Below are positions 25,601-33,380 of a stretch of DNA of 64,000 nucleotides, in pieces. Source of the DNA: Ligula intestinalis (lineage: Eukaryota > Platyhelminthes > Cestoda > Diphyllobothriidea > Diphyllobothriidae); NCBI GenBank assembly GCA_036362985.1, contig JAYGXS010000003.1:74940412-75004411 (forward strand). The letters are read 5' to 3'. Position numbers and translations under genes: made by a program. The first letter of the stretch is position 1; each line of letters starts with the position of its first letter. The notes beneath the pieces were generated by a model. That model ran no database searches. It was not told the DNA's origin and saw nothing but the letters and a program-made list of their open reading frames with translations.

Positions 25601-28600
25601 AACTCTACTTAATGATAAGTGTTCGGACATGATACAAAAATGAAATTACTAGTAAAAAGACATACCATCTTTAACGATGTCAAATCCGTGCTTTTTGCTT
25701 TCATCCAGCAGCATTTGCATAAACATTCGAGTGGACTTGGGCCCTGATGGTGAAAAACAAAAGTATAAATATGTTGAAAGTATTTGCAAACCACGCGCAC
25801 GTTACTTAAGGGGTAGATGAAAACAAATGTGACAATTTTGTGGCGAGAAGAACTGAAACTGAGTAAGGAACTGAAGGCTTTAAGACGTTCCCCAACACTG
25901 CTGAGCAAGAAGACAACGGTTAAGGGCGTGACAAATCAATGCAGAAGTGTACTCTTTAATTTGGTTCGGGCATTCAAATTTCTCCTAATTCATAGTCAGC
26001 AGAATCACCAAGTTGCACTAACCACCCGGGAAAGTGAAGGGAGCACGTGCTTTAGGGGGCGGGAAGAGGAGTGGAGATGAAACCAGATTTTCAGTCCAAC
26101 TGACATCGCGCCTAAAGCAAGAAACCCCGGTCAGATGATACTGCGCTAGGTTACACAGAGTGCAATAGATGTCGGCCGGAGCAAAAACCTTCGATGAAAA
26201 ATATAGCCTAAAAAGTTGCGAATGTCTTATAGGTCGTAGAAAGTGAACCGGTTCGTTTAGTTTTACAGCACTGGTTAACGTCTACAGTTTAAAGCTGGAT
26301 TGTTGCGATATCTGCGCGCTTCATGAACATAACGTACAAAAATACGCTTACCTAAACGCATGCCTAGTAATTGATTTACTAGGTCTGAAAACCTGTGTTA
26401 ACAGGGTTGGTCGCCTATTTACTTCATGAAAAGAAAATGAACGGGAACAGTAAATATTGGAAATTTGGCCGCTATAACATATCTTATAAAAAAAGAGGTG
26501 ACAGGAAGCGTTCCTGGAGCCGACAGTGCGGGATATATCTTCTACTAGGAAGGTGCTTACGTCTAATGTGTTTTGAACTTATGCTAGCGACAACGATACT
26601 TGTTTAACAGGGCTATGGGTTATCTGGATTCATAAAGACTTGTTTTCCTTTTCCCTGCCAGCCTCCTTGAGGGATAAAGAGCTTGAAAAATATAGATCAA
26701 ATAAATGCAGAAGTTTTGGCAAGCAATGTCTACATTACACCCTAAAATGCAATTATGCATTTCAGAGCCTTTGATAGCTGAAGTATATTATTGCCAGAAA
26801 ACTTGGCTGAAAATTTTACCTCATAGAAATGGACCTACAGATGATTTTGGAAACAATCCATGCAGAAACGCCCCATTACTAGTAATTAAAAACTGAGGAA
26901 AATTTCAAACGCACCAATGACAAACGAGTTAAGTTGATGGTAAAAGTCGAAATGAAAACAAAATTATCATACACTCTTGTTCAAACAACGGTGATGGTCA
27001 TAAGTTAGGAACTTACGTGGGATACTCTTGGGAAACCGAAATTCATACTTGAACTTTTCAATGCGCGAGATGCTCGTCTTAGTTTCCTGTGTGAAGTATT
27101 CGATGAGATCACGACCGAAGAGCTCGGCAGCAGCAAAGCCAACTATAAGAATTTCCATCACTTTTGAGGCTTTCTCGACCTATGGGGGCAAAAAAAGTTT
27201 AGAATGCAGCATCATCTAAGGGAAATAACTTAAAACTTAAATAAAAGATAGTAGCTGCTTCGCATATCGAATAGAATAGTAGAACGAAAAGAAACTATTG
27301 CGGACTATAATAGTGGAGACCTGGACAAGTCATAAATCTATAAGTCGAATAAATTCGAAAATATGATTGGAATACACCGGAGACTTAGATGAAAATAACT
27401 ATGTGCTCTTTTTACTTAGCCAAGTTATACTAAGGTATTTTGAATGGAAGTGAGTAATAAAAATCTGCGGTTCAACTGGAAATGATCAAAATAAAGTTTT
27501 TACCTATCTCTAGACCAACTTTTTGCGACCATGCTCACTTCACAAAGGCCAGAAAAATCTCAAAAAGAAACTCGAAGAGAGCCGACCCTCAACGCTACAG
27601 CATTTGGAGGATGCAATAGAAAACGTTTACACGGCAAGTGGGGAGCATTCCTAGGTTTGATTGCAGGTATAACCTACGTCTCCGCGACTTAACTTAATAA
27701 TACCAAAGAGGATCACGCATTAGTGAGCAGGCAATGATGTGTGATGTAATCTAAGAATGATTTAATCTGGGTGATGTAATCTAAGAAAAATATTTTGAGG
27801 CTGCTACTAGCATTCAAATATAACTGACAGTGAATAAAAATACGAAAATGTACGGGCAATAAAATTTAAATGCATGAGAGGAATTCCAGACTGCTTTATA
27901 TAGCGAAACCGGTGCCAGCGTACAAAAATTGCTAACCCTAAAAAATTGTTGCATACCCTTTCTGGTGAATAAGTGCAGCTAGGAAAGACGGAGCCTGCCA
28001 CTGACTTTGCCACAGCTTCAACAGACATGGCATTGACCTCTGTGTGATAAATCATCCTAAACCAGGTGCCGAATAGCAATGCCAGTAATTGTTGAACTGT
28101 TTTTGACTGCGATGTGATGATTCTACAATGCAGAAAATAAAATATATGGAATGTAATTTGAAAAAAAAAGAGTTGCACTTTTTCACGTTGGGAAAAAATC
28201 AAGTGCTTGTGTCTTGAAAATAGATACGGCCTAGAATAATCACGTAGAGTAATACAAAAAGGTTGAAGGCGATATAAAGGTAAGTAAACAGATTCCTTTA
28301 ACGCATATTCACCAGCGTATGTAATAGCCGCAGACTATCGCTGTGTGTACTCACCTGTGCATAATAGCATACCGGGCATCAATATCCGGTATATCCAGGG
28401 ATTCGATGAGTGCATTCTCCGCGGCCTCACCCAATATGCCACCATCCAAATGTAAAAGAAAACGTTTCGCAATGTTCGCTAGTGTGTAAAAGTCATAGTT
28501 AGTCCAGCATATTGGTCGGCCGGCTTCAAGGTCTGCAATGACTTTTTTAATACTTCGGGGGTTTCCTGGACGACGGAATAAATCCGTTACAGCCACGCCT

Positions 28601-28936
28601 TCTCTTGCAATATACACTAAGAGATCCTGAGGTCGGTATAAATCAAAGGAAACTCAGCAGTACCCGCAGTTGGGAGGCAAGATTTTCTGACTTGAATGCA
28701 TCACCAATGCGAACATTAAAATGAACTTTTGTGGGTTTCCGGGTTACTTCATGTTTGCGTCGTACGCACGACCGAATATTTTGAAATATCGGCATTATTT
28801 GCGTTGTTTTCAGTAAAAAGCAATAAAATTGCGAGAAAACACGAGACGCGTTGCAAGGATTCCCAACGGGACAGACAGAATGCCAAGGTCGGCTATTCGA
28901 AGTTACCAAGACGGTTTCTGCGTCCTCATTGGTCAT
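3553..28936 (-). CDS. Rho GTPase-activating protein (RhoGAP-domain) gene, multi-exon model
   Basis: Exons in transcript order are 28936-28664, 28626-28355, 28056-27957, 27179-27017, 25743-25666, 21655-21383 and 15084-14834. Every junction in this chain has GT-AG ends and compatible phase. Two candidate 3' exons follow at 5513-5178 and 3758-3553. The first exons form a RhoGAP domain, which stimulates GTP hydrolysis by Rho-family small GTPases in the cytosol: an arginine-finger segment (LFRRPGN), a helix with a conserved lysine (IAKRFLL), and the N-x-MS...A...SVF helix. The downstream exons encode a Ser/Thr-rich, probably disordered tail. Oddities are LDGGIL where most RhoGAPs have an LPEPL-like motif, and a 37-nt intron inside the domain. 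I cannot assign a subfamily. The true start and the 3' end are uncertain. Confidence 0.6.
3759..5177. other. Non-coding, probable intron
   Basis: It lies between two candidate minus-strand exons. It contains a short TA tract at about 4678-4694 and poly-G runs at about 3775-3785 and 4837-4847. No gene or RNA was recognised. Confidence 0.35.
5178..5513 (-). CDS. Probable coding exon with acidic C-terminal run
   Basis: On the minus strand the exon follows an exceptionally strong acceptor: a poly-C tract of about 17 nt (plus-strand G run 5519-5535), then CGCTAG, then AC ATG CAT CAC. The frame stays open for about 111 codons. It is hydrophilic, Ser/Arg/Gln-rich with an acidic cluster (EKEEDDDGDDDD) near the end, and reads like a disordered tail. 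Donor choices are GTACGT (exon end 5182) or GTATGC (exon end 5178). Orientation and spacing suggest it belongs to the RhoGAP-domain gene. The preceding confirmed exon ends in phase 0 while this one starts in phase 1, so at least one exon between them is missing from the model, or this is a separate gene. A second frame is also open here but is less protein-like. Confidence 0.5.
5514..6834. other. Non-coding, probable intron
   Basis: Short chance frames only. A poly-C run lies at about 6505-6514. No recognised RNA or repeat. Confidence 0.35.
6835..7131 (+). mobile_element. Foldback element with ~100-bp arms and a hammerhead-like centre
   Basis: Bases 6835-6934 (starting CAGCAGAATTTC) are a diverged reverse complement of 7015-7131 (ending AAATTCTGCTG). 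Shared internal blocks include CTGCTTCCTCT and GAGTAAC. Between the arms, from 6949, the plus strand reads CTGATGACGAAGGCTAAG then CACTAACGTTAGCC. This has a hammerhead CTGATGA box and a stem-forming GGCTAA / TTAGCC pair, but the GAAA box is not intact. There is no coding capacity. It is best described as a decayed non-autonomous foldback element, perhaps derived from a Penelope-like element terminus. Confidence 0.55.
7132..11604. other. Long non-coding stretch, probable intron
   Basis: It holds an AT-rich 131-codon minus-strand frame (7236-7631) with no recognisable domain, a short CG-alternating tract near 8858-8869, and scattered frames under 125 codons. None has supporting splice sites or motifs. 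Parts of 10.0-11.4 kb may be older retrotransposon sequence upstream of the RTE fragment, but I cannot name it. Confidence 0.35.
11605..11835 (+). mobile_element. RTE-like non-LTR retrotransposon remnant (C-terminus of ORF2)
   Basis: In the plus-strand frame the segment RRRRGGQFKTRLDNVRQDME is followed by GPSII and later VPWRPTKSR-like residues. This resembles the C-terminal tail after the reverse transcriptase in RTE-type elements (the RRGGQ...W...DM pattern). The same sequence, diverged, occurs at about 17940-18125 (CATCAGGACATGAAGCAG and onward). Only the tail is preserved and there is no RT core here. Confidence 0.55.
11841..14353. other. Non-coding, probable intron, with simple repeats
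   Basis: Contains the (GAA)n tract listed separately, poly-C and poly-G runs near 13239-13248 and 13678-13702, and a short GT tract near 13357-13370. No gene recognised. Confidence 0.35.
12697..12756. repeat. (GAA)n microsatellite
   Basis: About 60 bp of near-pure GAA/AAG repeat with one ACG interruption. A plus-strand frame crosses it as poly-lysine; that frame is an artefact of the repeat. Confidence 0.9.
14354..14637 (-). mobile_element. Foldback element with 48-bp arms, 12-bp target-site duplication and hammerhead-like core
   Basis: Bases 14398-14445 and 14579-14626 are inverted repeats, 48 bp with about five mismatches. The insert is flanked by direct copies of CAATGGGAGACT at 14354-14365 and 14626-14637, which looks like a 12-bp target-site duplication. 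Just inside the left arm the minus strand reads CTGACGA (plus 14470-14476), then a 19-nt spacer, then GAAA (plus 14447-14450), matching the two conserved boxes of a hammerhead ribozyme. There is no open frame. The inserted segment is about 260 bp. It is non-autonomous, and a Penelope-like parent is a reasonable guess because the same TACTCTGACGATGG string occurs downstream of the Penelope-like element at 39 kb. Confidence 0.6.
14834..15084 (-). CDS. RhoGAP gene exon 7, Ser/Thr-rich tail
   Basis: The acceptor follows a good pyrimidine tract (TTTTTTTCCTGTCCTGCCC) and TTAAG; the donor is TCTCAG|GTAGGC. The exon is 251 nt, enters in phase 1 and leaves in phase 0. The frame includes RFQRVDRVQQYSEKRTRI and then a Ser/Thr-rich stretch ending FSDLDANSQ. 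No domain is recognised. The entry phase matches the previous exon at 21 kb. A TTAAGAAG acceptor 3 nt further in would also keep the frame. Confidence 0.6.
15085..16439. other. Non-coding, intron of the RhoGAP gene
   Basis: No gene or RNA recognised. A minus-strand frame at 15463-15798 has no motif. A short CGCG tract lies near 15548-15557. Confidence 0.4.
16440..16951 (+). mobile_element. TRIM-like miniature LTR retrotransposon
   Basis: Two direct repeats, 16489-16598 and 16842-16951, are nearly identical and both end in TTTGCGACA. Allowing for a divergent 5' part, each may start with TGT (16440 and 16827). Immediately after the left copy, TGGTGACCCCGACGTGAT (16601-16618) is the complement of the 3' end of tRNA-Trp including CCA, a classic LTR-element primer-binding site. 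The 228-bp interior has no open frame. Small size, terminal repeats and primer-binding site without coding sequence define a TRIM (terminal-repeat retrotransposon in miniature), a class known in tapeworms. No polypurine tract or target-site duplication was found. It lies in an intron of the RhoGAP gene. Confidence 0.65.
16601..16640 (-). other. tRNA-Trp-complementary primer-binding site, extended to ~40 nt
   Basis: The minus strand reads as the 3' half of tRNA-Trp: ATCAGAAGGTTGCGTG, T-loop region TTCAGATCACG, then TCGGGGTCA and CCA. From memory of animal tRNA-Trp, only about one base differs over 36. Homology fails at the anticodon loop, although weak D-arm-like sequence continues to about 16673. 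CCA is not encoded in eukaryotic tRNA genes, so this is not a tRNA gene but a copy of, or a site for, a mature tRNA. Confidence 0.7.
17390..18125 (+). mobile_element. RTE-like non-LTR retrotransposon remnant (end of RT and C-terminus)
   Basis: Across several frames the plus strand reads VGLYMNARKTKRKYLL, then KYLKTRLPTNGQSEDDNGSR, then TVKKVRVYYASAQSDDLYSC, then KNTDFISSETVRTCCHNI and ALQERGLRL. This order (thumb after the RT core, GTRL-type segment, RSVLLYGCE-like segment, then LQERRLRW-like tail) is typical of RTE-type reverse transcriptases. Frameshifts and stops break it. Its last 180 bp are homologous to 11650-11835. The polymerase active-site region is absent. Confidence 0.7.
18258..18540 (+). 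repeat. R1 repeat, partial copy C
   Basis: It shares the AAAACGGTCGCT landmark and the CAAGGCAAAGACGA...CAACTGCGTACG segment with copy A (1190-1672), with unrelated sequence between the two. It lies head to head with copy B, so 18449-18526 and 18635-18716 form an imperfect inverted repeat. Confidence 0.55.
18568..19050 (-). repeat. R1 repeat, copy B
   Basis: Reverse complement of 1190-1672 over nearly its whole length, from TTATCTAGGTGGATA at its inner end to the CAAAGTTCAGTT block near 19000. There is no coding capacity. Confidence 0.65.
20099..20108. other. Assembly gap (10 N)
   Basis: Ten undetermined bases; the true gap length may differ. Confidence 0.99.
20188..20290 (+). repeat. Dispersed repeat R3, copy 1
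   Basis: It shares GGCTCATT, CATCATCAGC, a CCCC-GGTG block, a TTGCACAACCCGAG-type block and spacing with 60449-60531. It looks like a short interspersed element; the ends are not defined. Confidence 0.4.
21383..21655 (-). CDS. RhoGAP gene exon 6, Ser/Thr/Pro-rich tail
   Basis: The acceptor is GGGATCCAG|AG GTC; the donor is TGCTCAG|GTGAGT, a strong consensus. The exon is 273 nt, enters in phase 1 and leaves in phase 1. The frame is clean, with segments such as VNPTFNSSDFDQNMS, SSPNVQRCSSMRTPLGTLQP and FFLDTTLLTPP. It is rich in Ser, Thr and Pro with no known domain, likely a disordered regulatory tail. Confidence 0.65.
21656..25665. other. Non-coding, intron of the RhoGAP gene
   Basis: It holds the GTA/GGA microsatellite and several motif-free frames. 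The largest is minus 24493-24897 (134 codons), which has no domain I recognise. Confidence 0.4.
22519..22787. repeat. Compound (GTA)n / (GGA)n microsatellite
   Basis: About 220 bp of interrupted GTA/TAG trinucleotides, a 30-bp break, then about 45 bp of pure GGA. Translations across it are runs of V, L or S in different frames and are not genes. Confidence 0.9.
25666..25743 (-). CDS. RhoGAP gene exon 5
   Basis: A 78-nt exon: acceptor CATCAG|GG CCC AAG, donor AAAGATG|GTATGT. In the phase set by the previous exon it reads PKSTRMFMQMLLDESKK followed by HGFDIVKD, a plausible amphipathic helix. The other two frames are less protein-like or stop. It is too short to be found as a long open frame. 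Confidence 0.6.
25744..27016. other. Non-coding, intron of the RhoGAP gene
   Basis: AT-rich with motif-free short frames. Confidence 0.4.
27017..27179 (-). CDS. RhoGAP gene exon 4, end of RhoGAP domain
   Basis: Acceptor CCCCCATAG|GTC, donor ATCCCAC|GTAAGT. The exon is 163 nt, entering in phase 0 and leaving in phase 1. It reads VEKASKVMEILIVGFAAAEL, the final helix of a RhoGAP fold, then FGRDLIEYFTQETKTSISRI and a basic/aromatic stretch ending FRFPKSIP. Splice signals on both sides are good. Confidence 0.7.
27180..27956. other. Non-coding, intron of the RhoGAP gene
   Basis: AT-rich. A small tandem (GTGATGTAATCTAAGAA, twice) lies at about 27738-27788. Confidence 0.45.
27957..28056 (-). CDS. 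RhoGAP gene exon 3, conserved N-x-MS helix
   Basis: A 100-nt exon: acceptor CTGGTTTAG|G, donor GAAAGG|GTATGC. Entering in phase 2, it completes an Arg codon and reads MIYHTEVNAMSVEAVAKSVA then GSVFPSCTYSPER. The Asn-x-Met-Ser...Ala...Ser-Val-Phe pattern is the well-conserved RhoGAP helix usually written N-x-M-x-x-x-N-L-A...P-x-L-F. Confidence 0.75.
28355..28626 (-). CDS. RhoGAP gene exon 2, arginine-finger half of domain
   Basis: Acceptor ACCTCAG|GAT CTC, donor GCACAG|GTGAGT. The exon is 272 nt, entering in phase 0 and leaving in phase 2. It starts DLLVYIAREGVAVTD, then LFRRPGNPRSIKKVIADLE; the first Arg of this motif, residue 18 of the exon, is at the arginine-finger position. Then YDFYTLANIAKRFLLHLD carries the conserved Lys of the LLKxFLR helix. 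The usual LPEPL is replaced by LDGGIL, so activity cannot be taken for granted, although the Arg and Lys are kept. Confidence 0.8.
28664..28936 (-). CDS. RhoGAP gene exon 1 (5' end uncertain)
   Basis: An open frame from an ATG at 28936 to a donor CTGCGG|GTACTG at 28664. The last part, VHFNVRIGDAFKSENLASQL, fits the FGVPL...-type opening of a RhoGAP domain and joins in phase to exon 2 across an intron of only 37 nt (28627-28663). The ATG may be the start, giving about 90 residues before exon 2, or the exon may begin further in. The first 45 residues show no recognisable domain. Confidence 0.45.
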
Positions 28937-28985
28937 CAGCTCAAGGCAGTATTCAATTCAAATTTCTTTAGGTTCCAAGAGTACA

Positions 28986-29195
28986 TCAACTTTGTCTCAC
29001 TTTATTCCGTAATGAATAATCACCCAAAGAATCCATGTTAACGCAAACAAAGAGAGCAAGGTACTTAAGAATGTATAAGCCAAGCCAAAGCGATCTGTGC
29101 ATATAGGGGAATTCGAGCTGTTTTCGAAAAAGCTCCGTCGTGTAATAGTTATCTAAGACAGGACTAGCAAAATGTGGATCATTTAATGCGTCCAT
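28986..29195 (-). CDS. Unassigned small open frame, possible upstream exon
   Basis: A minus-strand frame from an ATG at 29195 (MDALNDPHFASPVLDNYY...) to a TGA, 69 codons, protein-like in composition. It could be a 5' exon of the RhoGAP gene or chance. An in-frame TAA lies just upstream of the ATG and no convincing donor was found. Its ATG lies only 28 bp from the ATG of the plus-strand gene at 29223. Confidence 0.2.
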   Translation of the reverse strand: MDALNDPHFASPVLDNYYTTELFRKQLEFPYMHRSLWLGLYILKYLALFVCVNMDSLGDYSLRNKVRQS

Positions 29196-29222
29196 ATACT
29201 GTCCTTAATCTCGGGGATAAAT

Positions 29223-30137
29223 ATGGCGTCGAATGGCATATTCCGCGGCTTTTTTGATCAAGTGCCTGTGGATCCATCAATGTGGTGTGTCGCTACCGAT
29301 GAATATGGAAAATGGGAAATGCCTTTAATTAGCCCTGAAATGGTTACGGTAGGTATTTTGTGTTTTTAAATAAATGATGGATCAAGTGTTTGTGGAAAAA
29401 TAAAAAGACGGTCCCACCTGAAAGCTCAATCCTCGAGGTATTGCAAGTGTTCTGCGTACGTCGGTCATTGCCCCTAGTAATTAATAGTGACCAGTTAGAT
29501 ACCTTGTAGACATTCGAAGGCAAGCTCCTCCCAGAGTTACGTAAGGATACCAAGACATTTTTTCGAACACCTCGACCGTGCATGAGGAAGACCCTAAGAT
29601 ATGGACATTATGTCAATTTGGACCTGGGTGAGGGACGGCTGCATGAACTGTGTATTCGGCCGCTAGCTATATTCCCGACGTGCCCTTGGGACTTCACATT
29701 GGCGGAGTTAAGTTTTAAAGGGTTTGGAGAATGCCTTTAGCCCATAATTTTCCATATTACTAGTTCTTCCTAGGTGGTGTGTTCTCATTTCTCAGTGAGC
29801 TCGACCCTCGAGAGGAATTTCTGGAAAACTGTGTCTAATAGCTGCAAGAATTTCTCCTGTGTGGCCTGTCTACTCCCCTTTGGCATGGCGTTGTCGAGGT
29901 TGTATTGAATACTGTTATCTGTGATTGGCCTGCCAGGTCATATTTTATGCAAATCAAAGCCCACAATGGGTTTTATTTGTGCAACAGGTATGTCGTTCCT
30001 TATATCTGAAAGAAATCATTGCTGGTTTTGTCAGTGGAGGAGTTGCCAGTGCCACTATATGCTATTGCCGACCTAAAGTGGCCGCTAAGGGGATGATATA
30101 TCGTTCCGTTCGCAGATGCAAAAGAAACTTCACATAG
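29223..30137 (+). CDS. Small four-exon gene of unknown function (134 codons)
   Basis: Exons are 29223-29348, 29774-29898, 29937-29987 and 30035-30137. Introns are 425, 38 and 47 nt, all GT-AG, and all phases agree to a TAG at 30135-30137. The start has AAAT before ATGG. Exon 1 reads MASNGIFRGFFDQVPVDPSM then WCVATDEYGKWEMPL. Exon 2 is Cys-rich (NSCKNFSCVACLLPFG). Exon 3 has MQIKAHNGFYLCN, which faintly recalls the strand motif of fascin-like beta-trefoils. The C-terminus is basic. I do not recognise a family. The intron-2 donor (GTTGTA) is weak, so exon 2-3 joining is the least certain step. It could be the 3' part of a longer gene. Confidence 0.45.
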
Positions 30138-31473
30138 TTCGATACCGTTTTGCAGAGCTAACTATAACATATTCCCTCTCGATTACATTCAACTGGTATG
30201 CTTAGTTGTCGTGGGTAGATGACTGAATACGTGACGATGGGCACGCAACTCATGTGCTGCACTAAAGGCATCAACTTATGACTGCAGTCAGTGTTACCAG
30301 CTGAAGTTGCCCGAAAGTGCATATCTCTGGAGCAGCTGGAGTACTTTAAGGCTGTCGAATATGGTAAATTTCTATTTTAGATTGGTCTCGTGGTCTTTAT
30401 CCGTTTTCTAGGTTCTGACCGATATAACCACTTTATATATTCATCCACTTCTCTGTACATATTTTGTCCCTCTAAGTTTTTCATAAGTTTTGCTGTCTTT
30501 GCGCAATCGCAAAGATGAACAAGGGTAGCCAGACAGGTCACTGTTTAGTGAGCCGTTGACCCTTTGCAAAGTGTTACTAAATCGATGCGACTGGCGTCAG
30601 CCAAATCAGTAACGTAGTTCACTGCTTCCTCGGGCTCTGGTCCCTACTAGTCAGTCAGTCAGTTTATTGAGGGAAAGATAGGCAAACGCCCTTGAACTCC
30701 CTGTTTGTAATAAGCTGAAAGGGAATAAATTGATACAAAGAAAAATTTAAAATTTACGTCAATTACATGTACCGGGAAGACACCAGAGTCCAGTCTTGAT
30801 AAAACATGGCAGAGAAATATATGGCTTCTCGCAAATCTGAGTAGTTTAATTAAATATTGTCAATGTAATCACTGTATGTTATACAATAAGTTTATACACA
30901 CAATTGTAGACGACTACTCGCTTGTTCCAAGTAATACACTCACACTCAGTTACCACGAGCCAGTAGTGCAACTGAGCAAGAAGAGAAGTCAGTGAAAAAA
31001 CTCCTAAGGCATGGCTCGTAATTCAAAATGGAATGTCAGTTGTGGTTTTTCAGAAAAAACTGTCCCTCGTGGGGAAAAGAGTGTGAATGATAGGAGCAGG
31101 ATGCTTCTGTGAATGTTTGCGGCAGCCATGGCGTCTCTGGCGAGTAATATCTACATCCGCAGGGCCATACGAGGAGGAGACCTCAGAGTCACGAGAACGT
31201 CCCCAAGAACCGGAGATGCGACAATGATGCGCCCTTGTTATGTCAAGGGCAGAGGAACCCGCCATTTCATCAGCAGTCGGTTTTAAGGTCAATACGAGAT
31301 AGATCATCAGAGGGCCGCGTAGCCTAGGACATTGGGGGCGGTAAATGCGACCTCAGACGCGATCAGCGCTTTTCGCATAGTGATCAGAGACGTCGGGTAG
31401 CTTATACGGCTGAAACGCATTTTGATTAAATAATAATACTACATAAAATTTACTATAAGTATATATTTATAGC
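30138..31473. other. Intergenic, no gene supported
   Basis: A TCAGTCAGTCAGTTTATTGA string near 30650 resembles the 3' end of a minus-strand CR1-like element. The minus frame at 31050-31307 has no motif. Confidence 0.35.
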
Positions 31474-31521
31474 ATTTCAGTGTTTGGATTCAGAGCATCT
31501 CAGTGTTTGGATTCAGAGCAC
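31474..31521. repeat. Short tandem duplication
   Basis: Two adjacent copies of TCAGTGTTTGGATTCAGAGC, at about 31477 and 31500, next to the 3' end of a CR1-like fragment. Confidence 0.7.
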
Positions 31522-31930
31522 TCAATTACGAAGGTTCTCATTATATCGGTACTGGTCAAGTTTTGCCTTGAAAACCTCCACGGATGGGAACATGACAATT
31601 TCCGCATGAAGGGCATTCCATGTTTGGATTACCCGCTTAGAGAAAAAGAATGTTCTCGGGTCAAGTCTTGCCCCAGTCACACGTAATTTGAGAGGGTGCC
31701 CTCGCAACCTAGAGGTGGTGGCCTGCTCAACGAAGTTATTTGTTTGGAGGAAGCAACCGTGTACACGCAGCGTATGAAATGCCTGGATTAGGTCCCCGCG
31801 TAGCTGCCTGTAATCCAGAGGAAACAAGTCAATATTTACCAACCGGGTCTCATAAGGGAGGTTTCATTGGCCTCGTACTAATTTTGTCGCGCATCTTTGT
31901 ACCCTTTCGAGGGGTTTTCGTTCTTTGTCC
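31522..31930 (-). mobile_element. CR1-like non-LTR retrotransposon fragment (C-terminal ORF2)
   Basis: On minus, LERVQRCATKLVRG is followed by YETRLVNIDLFPLDYRQLRG, then LIQAFHTLRVHG, then SRLRGHPLKLRVTG and FFFSKRVIQTWNALHAEIV. This is the conserved C-terminal region of CR1/Jockey-superfamily polymerases (ERVQRRATK...R.L..L.L.SL..RR.RGDLI...F..RV...WN.LP). One stop interrupts it. The RT core is not present here. Confidence 0.8.
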
Positions 31931-32579
31931 GTCCCAATGCGATCAACGTCGAAATGACGGGTTTCAGTAAAAGTAGTAACGTGGCTAACTGATTAGTCAG
32001 CCCCTACCTGGTAGTAAAGTCAGACTAACTCAATGCCACTGGCGTCTGCGGCGGCAAGCGCATGTGTGCGTGCTTAGGTGTGTGCTCCGGTGTAGGTGAG
32101 GGCAGTGCCGACACCGAGGACAAGGAGCGTCCGCCAGCGTCCTTTCATAGTGCACTTTGACGCCGAAAGGGAATTGTGGAAAGTTCATGGGTTTTAGCAT
32201 TGCACGTAAGTAAGTACGCTTACTATGAAGAAATCATATATAAGTTTGTTCAATGTGATAGTTCGACCTCCCGTTCAAATCAGAGCACGTGGATGGCAAC
32301 AGGCTAGTTGTTAAGACCTAGTCTTTACCGAGCAGCCCGACAGTATAGACGACCTATGCTGCCTACTATCACATGGTCCAAGTGATCACACTGTACTTTC
32401 GCGGGATTATGGTATATGTATATTCGGTACCCCCTACACTATACGAACCAATGCCAAATATTTGGAGAGGCAACTTCGCTCAAACGAGGGTAGAGGCATC
32501 AAATTTAAGGGGTGGTTGCTGCATCTAATGCAAAGTCATTGTCCCCTCTCAGTGTCCAAGATATCGTACCAACCTCAGT

Positions 32580-33380
32580 GGCTGAAAAAAGATCTTAAAG
32601 AGGATCAATAAAAGGGAAAGCTTTGGAAGAAGTTTTGCAAGAAGTTTTTAATAAGCCGCAACGAAGCTTTCGAACAGTACAAAATCCAGCGGAACAAGGT
32701 AAAAGTTAATTTTCAAAGGCCGACGGGACTTTAAGAGTGATTTACTTTGTCGAACTGGCAAGAATCCGAAGATGATCTACAGCTTTTTGAGAAAAAGAAC
32801 ATTTAACAGGAACACGATTCCTCCTATGCAAAATAATGATAGTCTCGAAATCTCCGACTGTAAAAACAAAGCAGAACATTTTGCTGAGTTCTTTCAGTGT
32901 GTTTCTACCCCAGAACTGACCTTCGTCGCAACTAGTGATTAGATCGTGGGAGCACCAAATATTTAGGTTCGTTTGTGTGGAGGAGAGACGATTTTCCAAG
33001 AACTAAAAAGCTTGAAGGAATATAAAGGTCCGGATCCAGATAAGACCCCTGCGAATTAGCTCAAGGAACTTGCTGGAGAGCTGGCTTAACCGCTTTCCAT
33101 AATGCACCAGAAATCGTTTGATACTGGAATCCTTCCTCCAGATTGGAAAACACCGCATTTTACACCGCTTTTTCAAAAGCGGTAGTCGTGCGGCTGCGAA
33201 CAACTAAAGACCCGTGAGTATAACCTCCGTACGCTGCAAAGTAATGGAAAAGATCATTAAGAAGGAATTGATGATAGATTGTGAAACTCAAATTATTTTG
33301 TCAAATGCGCAATATGGCTTTCGTAGGGGCAGGATCGGCGAGAAATTTTCCCTTTACGAGTTTCTCTACGCCCTAGAGTT
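32580..33380 (+). mobile_element. Non-LTR retrotransposon RT fragment (CR1/Jockey-like), decayed
   Basis: In shifting plus-strand frames: LKSLKEYKGPDPDKTPAN, LKELAGELA, MHQKSFDTGILPPDWKTP, then SITSVRCKVMEKIIKKELM and ILSNAQYGFRRGR. This is the N-terminal part of a reverse transcriptase (GPD.IP...L, W..A...P+.KKG, RP+SLTS...+.EK++, QYGFR.GRS). Frameshifts and stops show it is dead. The upstream part at 32.6-32.95 kb carries the usual linker between endonuclease and RT. The catalytic A-D blocks are missing. Confidence 0.75.
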
